Positions 51,808-61,360 of a stretch of DNA of 64,000 nt are shown piece by piece (positions within the stretch are counted from its first letter, which is position 1; every line of letters starts with the position of its first letter). Where the stretch lies: contig NZ_JANUBZ010000003.1 of the NCBI RefSeq assembly GCF_024808665.1, positions 248,001 through 312,000 of the forward strand, given 5' to 3'. The position numbers were made by a program, and so were the translations under genes. Below the pieces are notes generated by a model. That model made no database searches. It was not told the origin of the DNA and worked only from the letters and a program-made list of their open reading frames with translations. Origin of the DNA: Mucilaginibacter empetricola. GTDB lineage: Bacteria > Bacteroidota > Bacteroidia > Sphingobacteriales > Sphingobacteriaceae.

Positions 51808-53046
51808 ATGAATAAAAACAGCAAGGAGATCAGGTGTTCGTTTTGTGGAGCGGGTAAACAGGATTCCCTGATGCTGATAGCCGGGCTTGATGCACACATT
51901 TGCGATAAATGTGTTAACCAGGCCAACGAAATATTAGCCGAGGAACTTAAAGTTAGAAAAGTTAAAACTTCACCAGCTACGCCTGCTGCTTTAAAGCCTG
52001 CCGAAATAAAAGCTCACCTGGATCAGTATGTTATTGGTCAGGATGATGCTAAAAAGATTTTATCTGTGGCCGTTTATAATCACTATAAACGTTTAAACCA
52101 ACGAATAGACAAAGATGAGGTAGAGATTGAAAAATCAAACATCATTATGGTTGGCGAAACAGGTACAGGTAAAACATTGCTTGCTAAAACGCTCGCCAAA
52201 ATATTAAACGTACCGTTTTGTATTTGCGATGCTACCGTATTAACCGAGGCCGGTTATGTGGGCGAGGACGTGGAAAGCATCCTGACCCGTTTACTGCAAT
52301 CAGCGGATTACGATGTAGCTACTGCCGAACGCGGTATTGTTTATATTGACGAGGTAGATAAAATTGCCCGCAAAAGTGACAATGCTTCCATCACCCGCGA
52401 TGTATCAGGTGAAGGTGTACAACAGGCCCTATTGAAGATATTGGAAGGTACCATGGTGAATGTACCACCGCAAGGAGGTCGTAAACATCCAGATCAAAAA
52501 ATGATCACCGTTAACACCAATAACATCCTGTTTATTTGTGGCGGCGCTTTTGATGGCATTGAAAGAAAAATTGCCAATCGTTTAAGAACCCAAACTGTTG
52601 GTTACAAATTGAAACGAGATGACAGTGAAGTGGATTTGAAAAACCTATATCGCTATATTACACCGCAGGATTTAAAATCATTTGGTTTAATTCCCGAATT
52701 GATCGGTCGTTTGCCAATACTTACCTATCTTAATCCGTTGGATAGAGAAGCACTACATAATATTTTAACCGAGCCAAAAAACTCTTTGCTGAAACAATAC
52801 AAAAAGTTGTTTGAATACGAAGGAGTTAAGCTGGAGTTTGATACGGAAGTGCTGGATTTTATAGTTGATAAGGCAGTTGAGTTCAAATTGGGCGCACGTG
52901 GCTTGCGATCAATATGTGAAGCTATAATGATTGATGCCATGTTTGAGTTTCCATCAAAAAAAGATGTTAAACGCCTGAACGTGACATTGGACTACGCACA
53001 TGATAAGTTTGAAAAATCAGATCTTAAAAAATTAAAGGTTGCTTAA
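51808..53046 (+). CDS. clpX: ATP-dependent Clp protease ATP-binding subunit ClpX
   Basis: AAA+ unfoldase that feeds ClpP. 412 residues. N-terminal zinc-binding domain with [10 protein letters not shown] and CDKCVNQ, then ATPase core: Walker [14 protein letters not shown], Walker [12 protein letters not shown], sensor [15 protein letters not shown], pore loop GYVGEDVE and C-terminal GARGLRSI. Start ATG at 51808 gives the Zn-finger at residues 8-36, as usual. Confidence 0.96.
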   Translation: MNKNSKEIRCSFCGAGKQDSLMLIAGLDAHICDKCVNQANEILAEELKVRKVKTSPATPAALKPAEIKAHLDQYVIGQDDAKKILSVAVYNHYKRLNQRIDKDEVEIEKSNIIMVGETGTGKTLLAKTLAKILNVPFCICDATVLTEAGYVGEDVESILTRLLQSADYDVATAERGIVYIDEVDKIARKSDNASITRDVSGEGVQQALLKILEGTMVNVPPQGGRKHPDQKMITVNTNNILFICGGAFDGIERKIANRLRTQTVGYKLKRDDSEVDLKNLYRYITPQDLKSFGLIPELIGRLPILTYLNPLDREALHNILTEPKNSLLKQYKKLFEYEGVKLEFDTEVLDFIVDKAVEFKLGARGLRSICEAIMIDAMFEFPSKKDVKRLNVTLDYAHDKFEKSDLKKLKVA

Positions 53047-53084
53047 CATAAGCAGGCAACCAGAATTTTATATTTGTTATAATG

Positions 53085-53114
53085 ACAAGCCCTGGTTAAC
53101 GCCGGGGTTTGTTG
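53085..53114 (+). terminator. Terminator of clpX
   Basis: ACAAGCCCTGG and CCGGGGTTTGT arms (two G-U pairs) around a 6-nt loop, 38 bp after the stop. Confidence 0.65.
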
Positions 53115-53169
53115 TATACACACTAATCTTCTTCTGTTAAAGGAGAAGAGTAACTTTAAATATTTTATT

Positions 53170-54033
53170 ATGAATGAACACCTCGAAGTAAAAAAAGAAG
53201 AACAATCCTTAAATATTGAGAAAAAGGGAAAAGGCGTACAAAGCGCGGTAACATCTGGCCTAAAGACAAAAGACGCTATTGTTACCAATTGGCTGCCACG
53301 TTACACCGGCCGCACTTTGGCAGAGTTTGGCCAATATATTATCCTTACAAACTTTTCTAAGTACATTCAGCTTTTTTCTGAATGGAATGACAATGCCCCT
53401 ATAATGGGTTTGGATAAGCCTATGCAAAGCGTTACCGCAAACGGTATTACCATTATTAATTTTGGTATGGGGAGTTCGGTAGCGGCAACCATAATGGATT
53501 TGCTTACTGCCATACATCCAAAAGCGGTAATATTTTTGGGTAAATGTGGTGGCTTAAAAAAGAAAAATAAAGTCGGTGATTTGATTTTGCCGATCGCTGC
53601 CATCAGAGGCGAGGGAACGTCTAATGATTATTTACCGGCCGAAGTACCTGCATTGCCGGCATTTGCGCTGCAAAAAGCAATATCAACTACCATTCGTGAT
53701 TATGGCAGAGATTATTGGACGGGCACTTGTTACACTACCAATCGCAGGGTTTGGGAGCATGATAAAAAATTTAAGCAATACCTTAAAGAATTAAGAGCGA
53801 TGGCTGTTGATATGGAGACGGCAACTATTTTCACCACAGGCTTTGCTAATAAGATTCCAACCGGAGCTTTGTTACTGGTGTCAGATCAACCAATGATTCC
53901 TGAAGGTGTAAAAACGGCCGAAAGCGATTCGAGTGTAACTGCGCAATATGTAGAAACTCATCTCCATATTGGTATTGAATCATTAAAGCAATTGATTAAT
54001 AACGGGTTGACAGTTAAGCATCTGATTTTTTAA
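53170..54033 (+). CDS. amn: AMP nucleosidase, short Bacteroidota type
   Basis: Hydrolyses AMP to adenine and ribose 5-phosphate in purine balance. 287 residues, a single phosphorylase-like domain (the E. coli enzyme has an extra N-terminal domain). Motifs: KDAIVTNWLPRYTGRTLAEFG, NFGMGSSVAATIMDLL, FLGKCGGLKKKNKVGDLILP, EGTSNDYLPAEVPALP, AVDMETATIF and LLLVSDQPM. An about 32-residue Lys/Glu-rich tail precedes the usual start; no other in-frame start is available inside it. Confidence 0.92.
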   Translation: MNEHLEVKKEEQSLNIEKKGKGVQSAVTSGLKTKDAIVTNWLPRYTGRTLAEFGQYIILTNFSKYIQLFSEWNDNAPIMGLDKPMQSVTANGITIINFGMGSSVAATIMDLLTAIHPKAVIFLGKCGGLKKKNKVGDLILPIAAIRGEGTSNDYLPAEVPALPAFALQKAISTTIRDYGRDYWTGTCYTTNRRVWEHDKKFKQYLKELRAMAVDMETATIFTTGFANKIPTGALLLVSDQPMIPEGVKTAESDSSVTAQYVETHLHIGIESLKQLINNGLTVKHLIF

Positions 54034-54150
54034 GTTTGGCGTTGAGGTAATCAGGGGTTCATATTGAATTTAATTTCGGATTATATCAATAAGAAAGGTA
54101 ATTTTGATGGATCTCCTTTTTAATACATGGGATTGGTAGACTTTTAATTT

Positions 54151-55509
54151 ATGTGGTACAATAATATATTGGAAACCATTGGCAATACACCAATGGTTAA
54201 GTTGAATAAGGTTGTTAAAGACATACCTGCAACGGTTTTGGCTAAAATTGAAACTACTAACCCCGGTAATTCAATCAAGGACAGGATGGCGCTGAAAATG
54301 ATAGAAGCTGCCGAGAAAAGTGGCAAACTTAAACCCGGCGGTACTATTATAGAAGGTACATCCGGAAACACGGGGATGGGCCTGGCCATAGCCGCCGTAA
54401 TAAAAGGTTATAAATGCATTTTTACCAGCACCGATAAACAATCAAAAGAAAAATTTGATGCCTTGCGCGCTTTTGGTGCCGAGGTAATTGTTTGCCCCAC
54501 TAACGTTGAGCCGGAAGATCCGCGTTCTTATTATTCGGTATCATCGCGTTTGGAGCGCGAGGTGCCAAATTCGTGGAAGCCAAATCAGTATGACAACCTA
54601 TCTAACTCTGTTGCCCACTACGAACAAACTGGTCCCGAGATTTGGGAGCAAACAGAAGGGAAAATAACGCACCTGGTTGCTGGCGTGGGTACCGGTGGTA
54701 CTATCTCGGGTACAGCAAAGTATCTGAAAGAAAAAAATCCAGCTATACAAGTATTGGGTATCGATACCTATGGTTCTGTATTTAAAAAATACAAAGAGAC
54801 CGGAGTTATGGATAAAAATGAGATTTACCCGTATATCACCGAGGGAATTGGAGAAGACTTTTTGCCTCAGAATGTTGATTTTAGTCTGATTGATCACTTT
54901 GAAAAAGTAACCGATAAAGATGCTGCCTTAATGACTCGTGAAATTGCCCGCAAAGAGGGTATTTTTGCAGGTAACTCAACCGGTTCGGCTGTTGCTGGAG
55001 TGTTACAGATGAAGGATAAATTTAAGGAAGGTGATGTGGTTGTTGTTATTTTTCCGGATCATGGTTCCCGTTATATGGGGAAAATGTATAGCGACGACTG
55101 GCTGCGTGACCGCGGATTTTTGAAAGATGAAAAGCTCACAGCACGTCATATAATTGCAAAGAAAGAGAGTCAGCAGATTATTACCATTGACTGCGAAAAA
55201 TCTGTCCTGGAGGCTATAAATACCATTAAATCGCTTAATATCTCGCAGATTCCTGTTACGCAAAAAGGAATGGTAATTGGTAAGATTACTGAGAGTGATA
55301 TCCTGAACTCATTGATCGAAAATCCATCCATCAAATCTCAACCGATAAAAAATATCACCACCAGCCCGTTCCCGTTTGTTGACTTGAATACTTCAATCGA
55401 TAGGATATCAGCAATGATCAACAAAGATAATATTGCAGTACTGGTTGAAGACGACGGCAAAATTGAGATTATTACACAGTACGATATTATAAATGCGATA
55501 TCGGCTTAA
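54151..55509 (+). CDS. Cystathionine beta-synthase (PLP domain plus CBS pair)
   Basis: Condenses serine and homocysteine into cystathionine. 452 residues. PLP-binding Lys in NPGNSIKDRMALKMI, substrate loop EGTSGNTGMGLAIAA, the glycine loop VAGVGTGGTISGT and the cofactor-contacting Ser in AGNSTGSAVAG. Residues about 335-450 are two CBS motifs (ARHIIAKKESQQIITIDCEK and TTSPFPFVDLNTSID). They usually bind adenosyl ligands. The same PLP core occurs in cysteine synthases, but the CBS pair favours this call. Confidence 0.9.
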   Translation: MWYNNILETIGNTPMVKLNKVVKDIPATVLAKIETTNPGNSIKDRMALKMIEAAEKSGKLKPGGTIIEGTSGNTGMGLAIAAVIKGYKCIFTSTDKQSKEKFDALRAFGAEVIVCPTNVEPEDPRSYYSVSSRLEREVPNSWKPNQYDNLSNSVAHYEQTGPEIWEQTEGKITHLVAGVGTGGTISGTAKYLKEKNPAIQVLGIDTYGSVFKKYKETGVMDKNEIYPYITEGIGEDFLPQNVDFSLIDHFEKVTDKDAALMTREIARKEGIFAGNSTGSAVAGVLQMKDKFKEGDVVVVIFPDHGSRYMGKMYSDDWLRDRGFLKDEKLTARHIIAKKESQQIITIDCEKSVLEAINTIKSLNISQIPVTQKGMVIGKITESDILNSLIENPSIKSQPIKNITTSPFPFVDLNTSIDRISAMINKDNIAVLVEDDGKIEIITQYDIINAISA

Positions 55510-55528
55510 AAACGAAAAAATATAGATT

Positions 55529-55560
55529 AAAGGCGTGGCATTCTGCTTACGCCTTTTTTG
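55529..55560 (+). terminator. Intrinsic terminator of cystathionine beta-synthase
   Basis: AAAGGCGT and ACGCCTTT arms with a 12-nt loop and a T run, 20 bp after the stop. Confidence 0.85.
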
Positions 55561-55595
55561 TTTATTTTTCTATATTTATATCATAATCTAAACTA

Positions 55596-56480
55596 ATGTT
55601 CACAATCAAACATCTTTTTGCAAGTTTCTTATTATTAATAAGTTTATCTGCTTTTTCGCAAACTCAGAATCAGGAAGCTGTTTTCCTTCGATGGAAATTA
55701 CAGCCTAATGAAGTGATATCGTATAAAACAACAATGCAAGAAATTGATACAGCAAATCATCGGGGTCTGGCAATAGATAATTTAATTAAGTCATTGGACA
55801 TAAATGATCAGGCCAGTGAATTTCAAAAGGCTATGAAACAGCTTGATAAAGAAATGCAGTTGTCAAATTTTATAACAAATCTCAAAAAGAACAATAAAAA
55901 TACGATTGATATTGAAATGTACTTAAAAGATACCAGTAGTAAATTGACAACAGATACTGGAAAAATGGCTGATATTCAAAATGATATGAAAAAAGCCATT
56001 GCTAAGATGAATAAAGGAATTATGTTGCGTGGTCAAGTCAACGAAGATGGTACTATAGAAAGTTTTTATACCAAAGGAGATCAAAAAAATCTTATAGCAG
56101 CACTCTTTGAACTTCCCGGAAGACCTGTGAAATTGGGTGACTCTTGGGCGGTAGATGTCCATTTTTTATCAATGGATCAGAATTTTACATGCGATAGTGC
56201 GTTCAAAAAAAACATAGTGAAGGTAGTTGCAATTAGTAACACAGGGGGCGAACATATTGTAACGTTAAAATATGATATAATAGAATACGTTACTGGTGTT
56301 TTTAATTCTCCATTTGATAATAATCCCATAAGAACATCAATGAAAATGACGCATCAAGCGTTAGCTAATTTTTCTCTCGAGAAGGGACGGTGGGTATCTT
56401 ATAATGGTATAATGGCCTTGTCGGCAACCGGCGCAATGTCCATACAGACAACAAAAGAGATTTCCTTAGTACTTGAGTGA
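55596..56480 (+). CDS. Secreted DUF6263-like protein
   Basis: 294 residues. Signal peptide of about 21 residues ends SAFSQ. Mature protein opens with VFLRWKLQPNEVISYKTTMQ, then an alpha-helical stretch (QASEFQKAMKQLDKEMQLSNF), then a beta-rich domain with VKLGDSWAVDVHFLS and IVTLKYDIIEYVTG. This matches a large group of exported Bacteroidota proteins (DUF6263 type) that I recall only by layout. No function is known. Confidence 0.72.
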   Translation: MFTIKHLFASFLLLISLSAFSQTQNQEAVFLRWKLQPNEVISYKTTMQEIDTANHRGLAIDNLIKSLDINDQASEFQKAMKQLDKEMQLSNFITNLKKNNKNTIDIEMYLKDTSSKLTTDTGKMADIQNDMKKAIAKMNKGIMLRGQVNEDGTIESFYTKGDQKNLIAALFELPGRPVKLGDSWAVDVHFLSMDQNFTCDSAFKKNIVKVVAISNTGGEHIVTLKYDIIEYVTGVFNSPFDNNPIRTSMKMTHQALANFSLEKGRWVSYNGIMALSATGAMSIQTTKEISLVLE

Positions 56481-56501
56481 GTTTCTCCTTGAAAAGTTAA
56501 T

Positions 56502-56873
56502 TTACCATTTTTTGAATATCACAAAAACGGCTAACACAATAAGCCCGAAACCTACCAGGTGATTCCACGCCAGTTTTTCTGTTTTGAAAAAAATAGTGGT
56601 GAATATCATAAAAATAATAAGCGTTATGGCTTCCTGTATGGTTTTTAGCTGAACTAGGCTGAACGGGCCGCCATCGCCCTTAAAACCGGCCCGGTTTGCG
56701 GGTACCTGAAAAGTATATTCAAAAAAGGCAAGCCCCCAGCTTATCAGGATGATTGAAAAAAGCCCCAGATTTTTACCCCAGCTAAAGTCTTTAAATTTTA
56801 AATGCCCGTACCAGGCAAAGGTCATAAAGGTGTTCGAAATAATAAGAAATAGAATGGTTTTAAGCCCGCGCAT
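56502..56873 (-). CDS. DMT-superfamily-like membrane protein (DUF486)
   Basis: 123 residues with four hydrophobic segments. The motif NTFMTFAWYGHLKF near the N-terminus and FFEYTFQVPANRAGFKG-like middle (positions about 50-66) are characteristic of DUF486, a small four-helix family related to DMT transporters. Function unknown. Confidence 0.9.
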   Translation of the reverse strand: MRGLKTILFLIISNTFMTFAWYGHLKFKDFSWGKNLGLFSIILISWGLAFFEYTFQVPANRAGFKGDGGPFSLVQLKTIQEAITLIIFMIFTTIFFKTEKLAWNHLVGFGLIVLAVFVIFKKW

Positions 56874-56927
56874 AAATAAATTTTGTTTTAAAATAGCAAA
56901 AGTTGGTACATTGTTTTGCAGGCGCTG

Positions 56928-58487
56928 TTATTGCAATCTTTTTTTTGTCAGTTCTTTTGAATAAACCTGATTTACCACTGGCGTAGGATGTATCAACAGA
57001 AAAACACCAGTTCCTTTTTCTCTTGCCAAGCTATCGGTTACTTCGCCTATTTTGCGCCAGCTTTCCATATATGGGCTAAATTTTTGAATGTTTTTGCCGT
57101 TGCTATCATCCACATAAATAATGTATTGGGCGTTAAGGCTATCAGGAGCCCAAAGGGTAAAACTACTATTGAGTGATATTACGTCGGGCAAATTATACTG
57201 TTTGCCAAAATGATGAACGGCACCGGCTTCACCATAATTATCGGCATAAATTTGGGTGTGTTTTTGCTGCTCGGGTGTAAGTCCGGTCCATGCTTTGTTA
57301 ACTAATGCAGTCATAGTATCCCAGCCAAACATATCTGCATAATCTTGTGTAGTGGGGTGTAATTGATGATCTTCCCATGTTACCAAAAAATCTGTCGCTT
57401 TTAAGTTATCATGTGCAAACCGAAAAAATGCCAGGGTAGTATTTAATGGCAATACAGGCAACACCATCGGAAATAGAATAAGGTTTGGAAGTGTGAATAA
57501 GGCAATAACCAGGCCTCTTAACACATAGCCACTTGCTTTAAGCCATCTTTCAAAACCAAAACCACCTGCGGCGAACAGCATAGGGTAGGCACCAAACAGA
57601 TAATATTCCTTGCCGTTCATCACCAGCAAAAAAGTAAATATTAGTATAAAGGCAATGGCCACGAATTGGAATTTGTGAAGCCTGAATGAGAAGAGCAAAA
57701 ATATAAAGCCGGTGAGCCAAACAAATAAGGCAATACCGTTTACACTCAGCTCCTGCGTAATAAAGTCAGATGGCTTATTGAAATCCAGTTGCTGTTCCTG
57801 CAGTGTTTTCATGTGAGTGATCACCGGTAAATGGTGATGCAACTGCCATAGCAGGTTTGGTAAAAATATAAGCAGGGCAACTATCGCCGCGCCAATAATA
57901 TGTCTGTTTAAAAGTAGTTTACGTTGTTTGCTGATAGCTAAGCCAAAAATTAATGCGAACGTGAAAAACGACATAGAGTACTTGGTTAACATTCCAAATC
58001 CTACAGCCAAACCTAAAAAATATAAATATTTAACGGCCGAAGTATTGATGTATTTTGCCAATAGCCACACTGCCAGCACCCACCATAACTGATCAAAAAC
58101 TACCGGCTGAAAAAGATAGTCGCTTGCGGCAAAGGCGGGCGAAAATATCATAGCCAGACAGGCCAGTGCAATGGCAAATTTCTTACCTCCTAATTCAACC
58201 GTAATTAAACCGGTAAGCCAAACAATTAAACCCCCAGCAATAGTTGGAAATAGGCGTGCAGCGAAAACGGAGTCTCCAAAAAATACAGACGAAAGCTTTG
58301 CCAAAACGGCTATGAAGGGAGGTACTTCCTTATATCCCCAATCTAAATGATCGGCTAGTACCAGATGCAACAGTTCGTCCCGATGAAAACCGAAATGAGC
58401 TATGGCTAGTAAATTCAAACAAACTTTGATAAATACAAAGATGAGTATAAAACTGGAATAGGTTGATCTCCGGTTTTTATATGGCAT
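56928..58487 (-). CDS. ArnT-like dolichyl-phosphate-mannose-type glycosyltransferase (GT39/PMT family)
   Basis: 519 residues from ATG 58487 (an in-frame start at 58544 would add 19 residues of leader-like sequence). About 11 hydrophobic segments and the family DE motif in GFHRDELLHLVLADHLDWGYKEVPP, a loop near the first membrane segment. The C-terminal about 130 residues are soluble and periplasmic. Transfers a sugar from a polyprenyl phosphate donor to lipid or protein; the acceptor is not evident. Confidence 0.86.
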   Translation of the reverse strand: MPYKNRRSTYSSFILIFVFIKVCLNLLAIAHFGFHRDELLHLVLADHLDWGYKEVPPFIAVLAKLSSVFFGDSVFAARLFPTIAGGLIVWLTGLITVELGGKKFAIALACLAMIFSPAFAASDYLFQPVVFDQLWWVLAVWLLAKYINTSAVKYLYFLGLAVGFGMLTKYSMSFFTFALIFGLAISKQRKLLLNRHIIGAAIVALLIFLPNLLWQLHHHLPVITHMKTLQEQQLDFNKPSDFITQELSVNGIALFVWLTGFIFLLFSFRLHKFQFVAIAFILIFTFLLVMNGKEYYLFGAYPMLFAAGGFGFERWLKASGYVLRGLVIALFTLPNLILFPMVLPVLPLNTTLAFFRFAHDNLKATDFLVTWEDHQLHPTTQDYADMFGWDTMTALVNKAWTGLTPEQQKHTQIYADNYGEAGAVHHFGKQYNLPDVISLNSSFTLWAPDSLNAQYIIYVDDSNGKNIQKFSPYMESWRKIGEVTDSLAREKGTGVFLLIHPTPVVNQVYSKELTKKRLQ

Positions 58488-58542
58488 TTTACGGTGGGGT
58501 TTGCCGATAAAGATATTAAAATTTCGGATGAAATATAAAAGC

Positions 58543-58584
58543 AAAGGCGAAAGGTGTTTTGTAACTCACCCTTCGCCTTTTTTT
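58543..58584 (-). terminator. Terminator of murA
   Basis: AAAGGCGAAGGGTG-type 14-nt arms (58543-58556 and 58567-58580, one G-U) with a 10-nt loop, 24 bp after the murA stop. Confidence 0.75.
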
Positions 58585-58603
58585 CTTTTGACTTTATGCT
58601 TTT

Positions 58604-59911
58604 TTAAATTCGCTTAATATTTGCTCCTAAGGCTATTAAGCGCTTATCAATATGTTGATAGCCGCGCTCAATTTGTTCGATATTATAAATGGTTGATTTT
58701 CCTTTGGCTGATAATGCTGCAATTAACAATGCAACACCTGCGCGAATGTCCGGCGAAGTCATGGATATGCCGCGCAATTGAACTTGCTTATCAAGTCCGA
58801 TTACCGTTGCACGGTGCGGATCACAAAGAATGATCTGAGCGCCCATATCTAACAGTTTATCTACGAAGAATAGACGGCTTTCAAACATTTTTTGATGGAT
58901 GAGCACAGAGCCTTTTGCTTGTATGGCAACAACCAGGCAGATGCTTAACAAATCGGGTGTAAAGCCTGGCCATGGCGCATCGGCAATGGTCATGATGGAA
59001 CCATCAATAAAGGTGTCGATTTCGTAGTGTTTTTGAGCAGGGATATAAATATCATCGCCCCTTAGTTCCATCTGGATACCTAAACGCTTGAAAACGTCTG
59101 GAATCATGCCTAATTCTTGGTAATGAACATTTTTTATGGTGATTTCGGATTCAGTCATGGCGGCTAAGCCGATAAACGAACCTATTTCAATCATATCGGG
59201 CAGTAAACGATGTTCAGTTCCTGTTAACTGGGTAACGCCTTCAATAGTCAACAGGTTTGATCCTATGCCGCTTATTTTGGCGCCCATGCGGTTAAGCATC
59301 TTACACAATTGCTGTAAATAGGGCTCGCAGGCCGCATTATAGATAGTGGTAGTGCCCTTTGCCAGTACAGCTGCCATTACTATGTTGGCGGTACCGGTAA
59401 CTGATGCTTCATCCAAAAGGATATAAGTACCTACTAAGTTGGAGGCATCTACATTGAAAAACCCATTCGATGGATCATAGTTAAATTTTGCACCTAATTT
59501 TTCAAAACCCAAAAAGTGGGTGTCCAAACGACGACGGCCTATTTTGTCACCCCCCGGTTTAGGAATTGCGGCTTTTCCAAAACGTGCCAACAACGGTCCC
59601 ACAATCATAATAGAGCCTCTTAAGCCGCCACCTTTTTCTTTGAAGGTATCCGAAAGGAAAAAATCAAGGTCAATAGTTTTAGCTTCGAAGCTATAGGTGT
59701 CTGGTGCGAGTTGCTCAACAATAACGCCCATATCTCCTAATAATTCGATCAGTTTATTTACATCCTTTATATCGGGTATGTTGCTGATAGTGACTTTGTC
59801 GCTAGTTAGTAAAACTGCTGAAAGGATTTGCAGGGCCTCATTTTTTGCTCCCTGTGGTATAATTTCGCCTTTTAACGGCGTGCCGCCAATTATTTCAAAT
59901 GCGTTATTCAT
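58604..59911 (-). CDS. murA: UDP-N-acetylglucosamine 1-carboxyvinyltransferase with Asp in place of the fosfomycin-target Cys
   Basis: First committed step of peptidoglycan synthesis. 435 residues from ATG 59911; an upstream TTG at 59968 would add non-conserved residues. Motifs include GAKNEALQILSAVLLT and RGSIMIVGPLLARFG. The active-site loop reads PKPGGDKIGRRRLDTHF: the residue equivalent to Cys115 of E. coli MurA is Asp122. Such Cys-to-Asp enzymes are known to be active and fosfomycin insensitive. A clear promoter lies upstream. Confidence 0.95.
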   Translation of the reverse strand: MNNAFEIIGGTPLKGEIIPQGAKNEALQILSAVLLTSDKVTISNIPDIKDVNKLIELLGDMGVIVEQLAPDTYSFEAKTIDLDFFLSDTFKEKGGGLRGSIMIVGPLLARFGKAAIPKPGGDKIGRRRLDTHFLGFEKLGAKFNYDPSNGFFNVDASNLVGTYILLDEASVTGTANIVMAAVLAKGTTTIYNAACEPYLQQLCKMLNRMGAKISGIGSNLLTIEGVTQLTGTEHRLLPDMIEIGSFIGLAAMTESEITIKNVHYQELGMIPDVFKRLGIQMELRGDDIYIPAQKHYEIDTFIDGSIMTIADAPWPGFTPDLLSICLVVAIQAKGSVLIHQKMFESRLFFVDKLLDMGAQIILCDPHRATVIGLDKQVQLRGISMTSPDIRAGVALLIAALSAKGKSTIYNIEQIERGYQHIDKRLIALGANIKRI

Positions 59912-59981
59912 GTTTATTCTTTGCTGAGAATTGCTTTTTTTTGAGGCTTGATGGTATGGTTTAACCATTAGCTTTTCGCGC

Positions 59982-60011
59982 CAAAATTAGGCATGAAAAA
60001 TAAACTATCAA
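59982..60011 (-). promoter_or_regulatory. Sigma-A promoter of murA
   Basis: Minus-strand TTG (60011..60009), a 19-nt spacer, then TAATTTTG (59989..59982): a textbook Bacteroidota -33/-7 pair. It lies between the DUF4290 gene's end and murA, giving a leader of about 65 nt. Confidence 0.7.
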
Positions 60012-60029
60012 TTATAAACCAATAAACAA

Positions 60030-60743
60030 TTAATATTTTTTTGAACCTCCGTTATTACGGCTACGATTTTGATTGTTGTTATTGCGTGGGTTGTTATTAC
60101 TATTACTCCGTCCGCGATTATTTTGGTTGTTATTGTTGTTAGTGCGTCCGCGATTGTTTTGGTTGTTATTGCTATGCGTATTCGGACGATATTCAACCCG
60201 GTTTAAATTGATGTTTTCTTCCAATTTTAACTGACCGCCTGATAAATTGTACAGATCGGATAGTATACTTTCGTCAGTAACAGAATCTTTGTTCCATTGC
60301 ACGTAAGCCATCTTCATAAAGTTGGCAACAGCTTGCACCATATGGCGTTTACGATCAGGATCGTCAATGCTTTTGGCTTTTTCAATCATCAGCTCAATGG
60401 TTTTACCATAGTGCTTGTATTTAATACGCTGGTGCGGATATTTTAGCGGTTCCGGTTTTAAATGGATAGCTTCAGGCGATGGTTTTGGATAAGGCGAATC
60501 TACATCTATCTGGTAATCTGAAATGATATGAAGATGATCCCATAGTTTATGTTTAAAATCGGCAACATCTCTTAAATGCGGGTTTAAAAATCCCATCAGG
60601 TCAATTACTACCTGTGCATACCGGTTGCGTTCTTCTTTGGTGGGTAATGCTACAATATATTTAACCATATTTTGCACATTACGGCCATATTCAGACAGGA
60701 TTAATTTATTCCTGGTTGAATTATAATCAAATTGTTCGGGCAT
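60030..60743 (-). CDS. DUF4290 protein with Asn/Arg/Gly-rich low-complexity tail
   Basis: 237 residues. Residues 1-180 are the conserved DUF4290 helical domain (FDYNSTRNKLILSEYGRNVQ at the start, HLRDVADFKHKLWDHLHI in the middle). The last about 50 residues are repetitive and carry several NNRGR-like units rich in Asn, Arg and Gly, ending GGSKKY. The tail resembles RNA-binding RGG-type sequences. DUF4290 is found across Bacteroidota; its role is unknown. Confidence 0.85.
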   Translation of the reverse strand: MPEQFDYNSTRNKLILSEYGRNVQNMVKYIVALPTKEERNRYAQVVIDLMGFLNPHLRDVADFKHKLWDHLHIISDYQIDVDSPYPKPSPEAIHLKPEPLKYPHQRIKYKHYGKTIELMIEKAKSIDDPDRKRHMVQAVANFMKMAYVQWNKDSVTDESILSDLYNLSGGQLKLEENINLNRVEYRPNTHSNNNQNNRGRTNNNNNQNNRGRSNSNNNPRNNNNQNRSRNNGGSKKY

Positions 60744-60928
60744 AGTTTTACTAAGCTACGTGTTAATCAGTTTTATGAAAAATGTTAAAATTAGCGCAGA
60801 CATTTTTCCCTTGAAAGGCCGGGAATTAGAGGCTAAAGTTGAATTACTTTGAATGAAGTAACGCAAATATAATGTAATTGTGTTAATGTGCAAATTAATT
60901 AGCTATTGCGATACTGAAAGATCTATAA

Positions 60929-61195
60929 TTACACACGATCTTTTAAGTATATAATGACAGCATCTCCCACATCTTTTCCAATTTTTTTCCGAAGATCACT
61001 TTTTATCGGCAGTTTATGAGTTCCATCGCCTAAAGCCATAAACGAACTTTTAAACTCATAGCCGTCAATTTCAGCAATAATCTTAACAAGCCCTCTTGTC
61101 TTAAAAAACTCGGCTGATTCTGGCCACACAACATAAGTCCAACCGCCTTTGTTTGGGCTTTTTAGCAGTGTTGCAGTAAATTGTTTGCCTATCAT
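60929..61195 (-). CDS. DUF1905 small protein
   Basis: 88 residues with the DUF1905 course: [59 protein letters not shown] and [11 protein letters not shown]. The family is a compact beta barrel, often alone or fused to a YdeI/OmpD-like domain. Function is unknown. It has 185 bp to the DUF4290 gene. Confidence 0.9.
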   Translation of the reverse strand: MIGKQFTATLLKSPNKGGWTYVVWPESAEFFKTRGLVKIIAEIDGYEFKSSFMALGDGTHKLPIKSDLRKKIGKDVGDAVIIYLKDRV

Positions 61196-61360
61196 ACAAG
61201 GAAAATAATAATGAATTTAACAGTATTTATTAGTATATCAAAAATAAAGTCAAACGAGCACATTCCCAGAGACTAATTTTGATAAATAAGGTGAGTCGCA
61301 TTTAAATCTGCATTTTTCGGATACTATTTCTAATCATTATAAATTAACTATTTTCGCCAT

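Noticed and set aside
60050..60180. Repeat-rich stretch that could be a CRISPR or minisatellite
   Set aside because: It is in frame within the DUF4290 gene and encodes an Asn/Arg/Gly-rich tail; units are uneven and no spacers exist.
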